Shown: piece by piece, positions 56,610-64,000 of the stretch
How the letters are laid out: every line of letters begins with the position of its first letter
Position numbering within the stretch: the first letter of the stretch is position 1
Assembly: GCA_934045905.1 (NCBI GenBank)
Contig: OW203766.1
Coordinates: forward strand, 13,882,309-13,946,308
Reading direction: 5' to 3'
DNA: 64,000 bases
DNA from: Leuctra nigra
Lineage: Eukaryota; Arthropoda; Insecta; Plecoptera; Leuctridae
Notes under the pieces: model-generated
Seen by the model: the letters and a program-made list of their open reading frames with translations, nothing else
Databases searched by the model: none
What the model was told of the DNA's origin: nothing
Made by a program: the position numbers and the translations under genes

Positions 56610-58460
56610 TGAAAGATTTTATTCGTTGAAAAGTCTTGTCAGAATTGATGCAGAAGTTGAATTAAAAATGTGAAACGAAAAAAAAATCAAGCAAAAACTA
56701 GTGGATTTCAAAAAAATTGAAAATAATTACAAATTATAAAATAAAATAAAACATTTAAAATACAATAATTAATAAAAAATTTAAACGTAAGTGTAAAATA
56801 TTAATAAAGTAGCAATTTCACTGTTAAATTAAAATTAAAATTCTTATTTTTAAGTGCAGTGCCCAGGATTGGACGACTCGCTACCAGTTTTATTAATTCC
56901 AATAATTTGGAACACATTGTGGGAATTTGATATAAATTTGATGAAGAAAGTAGGTGTAGAAACAGTACCTACTCTGCGTTTTAGTGTAATGCAGTTTTCA
57001 GAATATGAATATTAGCGTAAGCAGATTTTTTTTTACATGCCCGAATCCCTCCAATGGCGAACTTGCCCCCCCCCCCCCCCCCACTGATTGTCTTATCATC
57101 ACAATTACCTGTAATTGCTGTTATTAAAACACGTCAATAAAAATAATTGATTTAATAATCCCAAGTACCCCATTAATCCATAATGATATTTTACAACACT
57201 GTTGAAAGCCCTGAGATATTGCACGTCACTTGCAAGAAGCCAAGTATGCCGATGCAAATGATTTTCGGCGCGACTTTTCGCCGAGATGTGTCCTTCGGCA
57301 AGTTGCCTCGTGCACACATGCAGGCAGATGTCGCATGAGTGGGTACAGCAGCCATGTAGCCCAGCATCCAACATGCATCTTCCAGATTGATCTCTTGGAC
57401 AACTAACTCATCCATGCCAAATTACGTTTCAGACAAGTTTTCGAAGAATTCAAGACCAATTTGATAGAAAATTGGGGTGTATTTAATTTGTATAAATTTG
57501 AATAACCGACGGTTGGGTATTATACCGACAGTTTTGTGGGCCGAGTAAACTAAATTTTGGACTAGCAGGTAACTTTTGTAAAAATAATTTGGAGTAATTT
57601 ACTGGATAATGTTTTGAGTCTAGGTTCAAGATCAAAACATAATTAAAATTAAAATACAATAACAGGAAAAATAAGTGAAAATAATAATTGAATAGTAACG
57701 AAAATTGAAATATAAGGAATGGATGAATAAGTTTGGCTATCCAAACTTGATTTTGAGTTTTAATTCAAAAAAAATGTTTTCTCAATACAATGAATATGTA
57801 GAAAAAGAAAAGGCATCATTCATAAATTCAAAAGTATAAAAACTACATTTTATAAGAAACATTTTTAGTTCATTTTTTCTTAAAAAATTACCACCAACGT
57901 GATAAAGGTGCTAAAAATATTTTGAGTTCACTCCTTCTGTTCATTATTATCTTTTAAACACATGATAAACCTTTATGATAATTACAATTTGTATATTATC
58001 CTTATATGACGTGCACATACAATAGTATAGCATTTTAAACATCTGTGCACTATTTTCAAGATATTGCATTAATTTGTTTCAATTTCAACAGCAACTTGTA
58101 TCGCAATGATTTCTAAGTCAAGTATAGAATTCTATTGATTTGCTGTCGCTGCATTCACTGCGTTGCATCATGTGCAGTGATACTGCAACTGCAAGCAAGT
58201 GCATCTTGCACTTTCAGCACTTCTACTCTGTTATCAGCAGTAATATCAGCAGGTCTGTTGCCAGCCATGTAATATAACGTGTTTCTTCACAACACAATGT
58301 ATTCCTTCATTTCAACATATTTTACAAATAATAACCTGATTTAGAAAGGCCTTCTAAATGCGCATGCAAGTGCTAAAGATAAAACGTTGCACGAAAGTCT
58401 AAAACTTTGATCCTATCTGTATGAAAATAATTTATAATATATCTTTTAAAAAATAATTAT
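56610..58460. other. Intergenic, with one unexplained frame
   Basis: Mostly AT-rich. A 74-codon minus frame (57191-57415) sits in a GC-richer patch and reads MDELVVQEINLEDACWMLGY at its start. An overlapping 89-codon frame covers it. Neither belongs to a family I recognise. GCACTTTCAGCAC and TGCAACTGCAAG near 58190-58220 are local repeats only. Confidence 0.35.
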
Positions 58461-58467
58461 TTTTAAC

Positions 58468-59830
58468 GAGCTTAGCGAGTGTTATTGCAGGACTTTTATG
58501 TCACTTTTGATGTCTTTCTCTGCGTTTTTTTGTTTTTTGTTTGATTGTTTGCTTGTTTGTGATTTTGTAGCTATTTTAAAGATCAGGTCACACCGTTCAA
58601 CCCATCTATCTGAACTTTATAATTTCAAAGCTCATAACCGGTCCCAGGTACAATTTTTGAACGAGATCTTGTAATTATTTGAGAAAATTAATAATGGAAC
58701 CGTTTGACGGATCAACTTTAAATTTTGCATGGACATTGGGACCAACATTTTAGATATATTTTCAATTTTCAGACAAAAAATCTGTCAAGAGCTTCAAGAG
58801 TTATCAGGCGCGTAGGAACTTCATTTTGAGTGGGGGGGTCAAAATTATGGGGATCAATGAATGTGAGGAAAAGTAGTCGTCGTTACAATGGGGTCTGGGA
58901 AGCCCGCAACCCAAATTGCCCCGCAGGGCCTTTTTTGAATTTTTGATACAAAAGAATCGAATTTGAAGCTATTTTTGTATATTTTTCAAAGAAATTTACA
59001 ATGTGTGAAATGCAATATTCTGTGGAAACTTTAAAAAATGTAATATAATTTGTAGCTATTTGTTTTTAATACCCATTATTGGCCCCGCAGGGAATTTTTT
59101 GGGTTATTGATACAAAATAATCGAGCTTAAAGCTATTTTAGCATACTTTTCAAAGAAATTTAAAATGTATGAAATGCAATATTCTGTGGAAACTTTATAC
59201 AAATGTAATATAACTGTAACTATTTGTTTTTATAGAATCCCCATTGGCCCCGCAGGGAATTTTTTGAGTTTTTGATGCAAAAGAATCGAATTTGAAGCTA
59301 TTTTGGCATCGTTTTCAAAGAAATTTAAAATTTGTGATATGCAATATTCTTGGGAAACTTTGACAAAATGCATTATAATCTGTAAATTTTGTTATTCGAT
59401 AAAATCCCTAAAGATAATCGATTAAGAATAGATTTTGGAATTGCTTTGAAAACGGTGCTTATTCGGTATCATAGTTTAACGTGTAATTATTAAATTGTAT
59501 TCATGAGGATGATCATGTTGGACAAATGAGTTATTGTCTAATTGGATAATACCTCTGTTCAATTAGCTTTGCAAAACTTGGGAAAATTTTGAGAATTCAA
59601 CCTCATAATGGAGCAAATGTGTGCATTTTTGGATCTCTTTATCAAAATTTGTGTGTATCTGGGAGTTATATCTGGGGGTGTCAAGATGAAAAGTGGGGGG
59701 GTCATTGACCCCCACTCCCCCCCCCTTCCTACGCGCCTGAGAGTTATTGACATTTTACGGACATTTGCTGTTCAGAAATACTTTTAAAATTGGTTCAACG
59801 AAAAAAAAAATCACAATCAACATGCATGTT
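58468..59830 (-). mobile_element. Repeat family A, copy 7, split by hAT-type element
   Basis: Opens AACGAGCTTAGCGAGTGTTATTG (the far end of the family), then contains TTTAAATTTTGCATGGACATTGGGACCAAC and CTGTCAAGAGCTTCAAGAGTTAT. It resumes after the insertion with TGACATTTTACGGACATTTGC, as in copy 2 (GACATATTGC/ATGTCAATAAC, inverted). The ACTAGGAAAACGC start is missing. Confidence 0.65.
58805..59739. mobile_element. Non-autonomous hAT-type element (TSD AGAGTTAT)
   Basis: Ends CAGGCGCGTAGGAAC and, inverted, CAGGCGCGTAGGAAG. Perfect 8-bp duplication AGAGTTAT at 58797-58804 and 59740-59747. The interior has three tandem units of ~165 bp starting GCCCCGCAGGG (58918, 59082, 59247), each followed by a T-run and the same AATCGA...AAGCTATTTT...TGCAATATTCT text. 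Subterminal G-runs. No transposase. Confidence 0.93.
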
Positions 59831-59834
59831 TTTA

Positions 59835-60224
59835 TAAATGGTTATACCTTTGAGGACTGAAAAAGGCAATGTCTGAATGTCTGAATGTCTGAATGAAGAA
59901 TGGTTACGTAACTCTACCATCCTTCAGTCACCGGCCTCCCAACTATAACCCAACTAAACACCACATCGCTCATCTTAATTACCCCCTCCCCCGCGCCCGG
60001 TGTAATCAAATAGTCACTAATTACTAATTAGCCAGCCTGCAGCTTTACACCGTGTGAAGACCGTGCCAAGGAATGCACCAGCAAGACATAATAATTAATT
60101 GTCTATCATTTGAAGACAAGGTGGTGGTCGCCAAGGAACTGGTTTGCTCTACACAAAACTGTCAGCTAAGAATGTGTGCAAGTTTTTCATCTTCTTCAAG
60201 TTCTTCTCGCCATGCAAGTATGGG

Positions 60225-60225
<1 letters not shown>
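59835..60225. other. Intergenic, no gene seen
   Basis: A CTGAATGT triplet lies at 59874-59893. Nothing else supported. Confidence 0.4.

Positions 60226-60226
<1 letters not shown>

Positions 60227-60274
<48 letters not shown>
60227..60274. repeat. (GT)n microsatellite
   Basis: ~23 GT units. Frames reading VCVCVC or HTHTHT across it are artefacts. Confidence 0.97.
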
Positions 60275-60275
<1 letters not shown>

Positions 60276-60498
60276 CTTCTTTTTTTGCGGGGCCAAGTTG
60301 GTGAAACTGTTGCCTGGTATGCGGGCGTGGTCGTTGTTTTAGGAAGGTTCACACGGATTGTCGTTGGACAGAAACGTCGCGACGTCTGTAGGAGTAATGG
60401 CGGTTTTAGACGCTTTGTGAGACAGTTTCGTAAGACGTTATTATCCTTGTTCGTTTTATGCCTGTAAGACTGATTTTCTATAATATTTTATGAATGTA

Positions 60499-60627
60499 GG
60501 GGCCTTATTCTATAACTGGTTTTGATTCCGCTTCGGCCCGAATTCATTTCGTCATAAGGCTATCTTATGGCAGTGAAACGAATTCGTGCCGAAACGATAT
60601 CAAAAATAGTTATAGAATAAGGCACCT
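60499..60627. mobile_element. Palindromic MITE, ~55-bp arms
   Basis: GGGGCCTTATTCTATAACTGG...CGCTTCGGCCCGAATTC...GTTTC is mirrored by GAAACGAATTCGTGCCGAAACG...AGTTATAGAATAAGGCACC. The loop is ~25 bp. It could form a hairpin over its full length. Confidence 0.8.
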
Positions 60628-60634
60628 GGAGGAT

Positions 60635-61160
60635 GTGCCATGACTTTTGTTCGAGGTATCTTGCTTGTTGTTTGTAAGCTCTGGGAACAGAATTAAATTT
60701 GTCTACTTAAGTTATTTCATTACTTTTAATAATTATAAAAGGAATCGATGATTGGAATGGATGTGCGAAGTGTAAAATATTTCCCAATTGGCAATTTCGA
60801 GCCCCCGTTCGGCGGGAAATATAACACTTTGCAGTTTGCACATCCTTTCTTTTGTCGCGGAAGTTTCCATAAAACTCCAGTTTCTCAAAAGTTGAATAGA
60901 GGTGGATAGTAGGAGTGGAGAGAGGTGGAAAATATGGACACCTCCTCACTTTCCTATTTCTGTCATTATACTAACCACCCAATCATCATCATAATCCACT
61001 CTTCGCTGTCACTCAGTTTAACAATATAGATGTAGTCTTCAACACTATGATTTATTTTTTCGTCAATCAATCAACTGCCTTTTTAACAGCAAAGATCGCT
61101 GCTGAAAGATTCTGTTAGATACTGACTTACTGTCATAACAAACATTTCATCACAACCCTT
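60635..61160. other. Intergenic, no gene seen
   Basis: A patch near 60945-61010 (CACCTCCTCACTTTCC, then ATCATCATCATAATCC) may be another eroded SINE. No gene. Confidence 0.4.
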
Positions 61161-61270
61161 GCTATAATGATGTGTTTCGCACTGTTCTGCAAAGATTGTG
61201 GACGAATAAATGATGATGATATGATGATGATATGATGATGTATAACCATTGTATAAGTAACAGCAACAGG

Positions 61271-61871
61271 CATGGGCGACCGCAGGATTTCTGCCAGGGG
61301 GGACAAGTTGTCAAAGTTCAATGGGGTTGCATGTGAGGAGAGCTTCCAGCACATGAGGGTCCGGGGATTTTTTGATGTGTATTTTAACTCAATTCCGAGC
61401 ATTTTAGTTCGATTTGGAACAGAAAGAAAGTCTAAAAATTGAGTTTTCTTCCGATTTGACCAATATTTGAGTTGACTGAGGGTCTGAGAGCTATCGTGAT
61501 ATGCAACTAGTGGCTTTTCGGTACACGCTCTATGATGTTTTTGTGATGTTGGCCCCCAAAAGGGCCGTTTGTCACTACGTTTCGGCAGTCGTAGCGCTGC
61601 CATCTTCAGGTGCGCTACGACTGCAGAAACGTAGTGACAAAAATACGGCCCTTTTGGGGACATCACAAAAACATCATAGAGCGTGCACCGAAAAGCCACT
61701 AGTTGCTGACCAATATTTGTTAACTTTTTTCAAATTATGAACATAAGTATTCAGAAATTACCGAAATTATAATAATTGAGGAGCAATTAGCATTACATTC
61801 TGAAAATGTAAAACAAAACTCAAATAATTTCTTTTTCCGAGTATTTTCCTTCCCCCGTTTGGATGCCCATC
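61271..61871. mobile_element. hAT-like element with palindromic core
   Basis: Left end CATGGGCGACCGCAGG, right end (inverted) GATGGGCATCCAAACGGGGG. Flanks GCAACAGG and AGAACAGG agree at 6 of 8 bases, a plausible aged 8-bp duplication. GGTCCGGGGATTTTTTG and TTTTAACTCAATTC link it to the 20803 and 53922 elements. A near-perfect 204-bp palindrome lies inside (61503-61706). Confidence 0.65.
61503..61706. repeat. 204-bp near-perfect palindrome
   Basis: GCAACTAGTGGCTTTTCGG...CACGCTCTATGATGTTTTTGTGATG...AAAAGGGCCGT...CACTACGTTTC is mirrored on the right arm up to CCACTAGTTGC. Arms of ~95 bp, loop ~12 bp (CATCTTCAGGTG region). The word TGACCAATATTTG flanks it on both sides (near 61458 and 61707), so it may be a separate insertion. 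Confidence 0.85.
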
Positions 61872-62019
61872 AGAACAGGTAAGGATGGACGGTGGAAAGA
61901 AGGCGGTCGTGACTTATTAGTAGGGAACCTTCCCAACTTTTGTCACTCGACTGAGGTAAAAAACGAAAAATCCACGAAAAAAACTGAGTCAATAAGAACA
62001 GCAGCGGTATAATCTAACC

Positions 62020-62425
62020 CCGAGTCAACTTGCTCCATGGTAATTAACAATCGTACTTGAAATCTCATAGATGACTAATTGTCACAATAAAATGTTCGCA
62101 CGTCAATCACACAGGTGTATGTACTTTAGATTATCCTTCCTATAAATCATAGCGCTTGCGTGCATTGTGTGAGTGACTAGGTGCGCAAACACGTCGAGCA
62201 AACAGTCATGTTACACACTACAGACAACACTTGCTAATGTGTGTTGACAGTTTGATTCGCAAACAGCGCTATCAGTTGTTGACTTGACTCGCACGCCACT
62301 CGCGAGTCAAGTGGGGGCTTATCAGCTGCAGCGCGGTCCACGAGATGCAGGAGACACGTACAGGAATCAGGAAGACAGTGAGTCAGCCTTCCGAAGTTCC
62401 GCTTTAGATGATGAACATTGACAGA
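62020..62425. other. Intergenic with short hairpin
   Basis: ACTTGACTCGC and GCGAGTCAAGT form a perfect 11-bp stem at 62282-62312. The surroundings are CpG-richer than average (62130-62400), but no reading frame is recognised. Confidence 0.4.
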
Positions 62426-62427
62426 GT

Positions 62428-62860
62428 CAGGCGCGTAGGAACTACTTTCATCGTGGGGGGGGGGGGGGGGGAATTGCGACACCCGGAAGAGGGCCTGGGG
62501 AGGGGCGAAGCCCCCAGTTTTAACCCCGCAGGGCGTTTTTTGGAATTTAACCCAGCTAAAAGTGATTTTGGGGCTTTAAAATGCACAAACTGAAGCAAAA
62601 AAACCCTCCAATTGTTGCCCCGCAGGGCATTTATTCGAATATAAACATTTTAAAATAGATTCTGGGATGCTTGCTCAATTTACAACAAACAACTCCCTAT
62701 ATTTGCCCCGCATGGCGTTTTTTAGAATTTAAACAATTTTTAAGTGATTCTTGGACACTAAACTTAATTTTGTATGGTGAATGGGGGTCAGCCTGCTCGA
62801 GTGGGGGGGGGGGGGGGGGATAATCCCCCCATCCCTCCCCCTCCCCTTCCTACGTGCCTG
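62428..62860. mobile_element. Non-autonomous hAT-type element (TSD GACAGAGT)
   Basis: Ends CAGGCGCGTAGGAACTAC and, inverted, CAGGCACGTAGGAAG. Perfect 8-bp duplication GACAGAGT at 62420-62427 and 62861-62868. Interior units start CCCCGCAGGGC (~62525, ~62621, and CCCCGCATGGC ~62706), each running into a T-run. G-runs sit at both subterminal positions. Same family as 58805 and 21567. Confidence 0.93.
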
Positions 62861-62906
62861 GACAGAGTACTTTAAAAAAAAAAGAATTGTGAAATAAAGT
62901 TTGAAA

Positions 62907-63200
62907 ACTAGGAAAATGCTCCATCAAACGCGTTGATAAGCGAGCACTGATACGTACAACGTCTCGAACTGGAATTAATTTTGTATGCTATCTACACTCT
63001 GGATACTATACAATACATACATACCAGTATCATTTGCATTTTGCAGTGATCACGGTCTCATTTCGTAGATGATTCCGATTTCCGATTTTCTTATGAAACC
63101 AATGTAACGTACCGATCTTGCTAGAAATCTGTAGGTAACTCATCAGGATAGTAATGAATCTTTTGTGAAAAAATTGTCCTGAATCGTACTACTTAGTTTG
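62907..63200 (+). mobile_element. Repeat family A, copy 8 (start end)
   Basis: Starts ACTAGGAAAATGCTCCATC, then AACGCGTTGATAAGCGAGCACTGATACG and AACGTCTCGAACTGG. Downstream similarity fades; end not defined. Confidence 0.65.
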
Positions 63201-63361
63201 AGCTGTAATGAATGAAGAACACACGAAAGAAAGAGATTCGAGCCATATGTTTCAAGTGGAGACTCTCGCTCCCTTGTCGTGGGATAAATAGGTTAAAATA
63301 ATTGATTTAAAAAATTTATTTAAATTAATTTGTAACCTTTGTTAAAACAATAACTCGATAT

Positions 63362-63394
63362 TGACGTCATAATCAGGTGCATTGCCATGGCAAC
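63362..63394. promoter_or_regulatory. CRE and X-box-like palindromes
   Basis: TGACGTCA (63362-63369), a perfect CRE, is followed 11 bp later by ATTGCCATGGCAAC (63381-63394). That is the symmetrical RFX X-box except for its first base. No gene start is recognisable within 600 bp to the window edge. Confidence 0.35.
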
Positions 63395-63399
63395 AAAGT

Positions 63400-64000
63400 C
63401 TTCGCCATATAGTTATGGCACTAGCATAGACATAATGAAAACTCTATTGCCTACTAGTATTATGCCATTATGTCCTCCTTTACCCCCCCGCCCAACACTC
63501 CTTTCTGAATGGGCCGTTTTTGACACAAAATTTCAGATTGATTTATGAGCAGTCAATATAAGGGAAGTATAAAAGATAAACGAAATTGATTAAATTTAAA
63601 TCTTTTTAGTTTTTTGAAATAATTGTGCGATTTTTTTCTTGTAAAAATGCTGCTTTTTCTTGTTGAACTCTTTGGAATCGTGAAGCCCTCGAACATAACG
63701 TGACTGTCGGGAAACCTAAATGCAGAAAGTCGATTACAAAAACCAAGATTTCCATATTATTAAACCTAACCCCTGGCATAAACAAGCGTGGAATGCATAC
63801 GTCCCTCAAGGGAGGTTTGCGAAAACAACATTTGCATTCATTCCAACAAGACAACAACAAGGTGGAAAGTGGAGGAGAATTAATTAATGTAAAAGATAAT
63901 TCAGATAAATAAAGGATTTCTTAATGATTTGAGAGAGTTATAGAGAGATGCTGTCCGCTCAAAAATGTTCAGAACTTGCATTCAGCCTGCCAGGGGGAGG
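63400..64000. other. Intergenic to window end
   Basis: Frames at 63606-63860 (minus) and 63700-63912 (plus) overlap and are unrecognised. The final bases CAGCCTGCCAGGGGGAGG look like the start of another G-rich element cut off by the window edge. Confidence 0.35.

Larger units (their letters stand above)
61165..62015 (-). mobile_element. SINE copy split by an inserted element
   Basis: The tail side is at 61165-61262 (CGCACTGTTCTGCAAAG, then ATGATGATGAT). The body is at 61872-62015 (GGATGGACGGTGGAAAGAAGGCGGTCGTG, TTAGTAGGGAACCTTCCC, TCGACTGAGG). The two parts join if the 601-bp element between them is removed. Confidence 0.7.

Noticed and set aside
57105..57415. Overlapping minus frames of 74 and 89 codons as an exon
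   Set aside because: Neither peptide belongs to a family I know and splice sites are ambiguous; kept only as a note in the intergenic entry.
60374..60385. Perfect palindrome ACGTCGCGACGT as an operator-like site
   Set aside because: Isolated 12-bp palindrome with no neighbouring gene; expected occasionally in 64 kb.

Overview
This is animal nuclear DNA, almost certainly insect. The one intact protein gene is an innexin closely matching insect innexin 2. The rest is AT-rich and packed with short interspersed elements, non-autonomous DNA transposons and satellites. Abundant GGTACCTA-type words and the general character would suit a hemipteran, but I cannot fix the order. I see no bacterial operon, CRISPR array or viral gene.

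Layout. 1-16 kb: an AGGTCA half-site cluster beside a 15-bp minisatellite, a tandem array of hairpins, two GC-rich family members, and a 31-bp tandem array split by an inserted element that is itself split by a hAT-type element. 16-33 kb: a 10-bp minisatellite, a tRNA-Lys gene, hAT-type elements, a mariner-like fold-back element, SINEs and TA-flanked MITEs. 33.4-36.3 kb: the innexin 2 locus with a GC-rich, TATA-less upstream region, an uninterrupted 359-codon reading frame and a long AT-rich 3' flank. 36-56 kb: mostly intergenic, with an orphan promoter-like island carrying a perfect RFX X-box (50.2 kb), a non-LTR retrotransposon 3' end lodged in a SINE, and a MITE interrupted by a 440-bp retroposon. 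56-64 kb: a second identical tRNA-Lys gene, further hAT-type elements nested in older repeats, and a CRE/X-box pair.

Apart from innexin 2 and the two tRNA genes I find no gene I can defend. Most other open frames lie in tandem repeats or transposons. The biology worth pursuing is in the mobile DNA. Six elements have perfect 8-bp target duplications. Two of them share a core but have different ends. Their cores carry GC hairpins followed by T-runs. A separate repeat family, with one end reading ACTAGGAAAACGCTC, matches no family I know. I do not see a convincing new multi-gene system.
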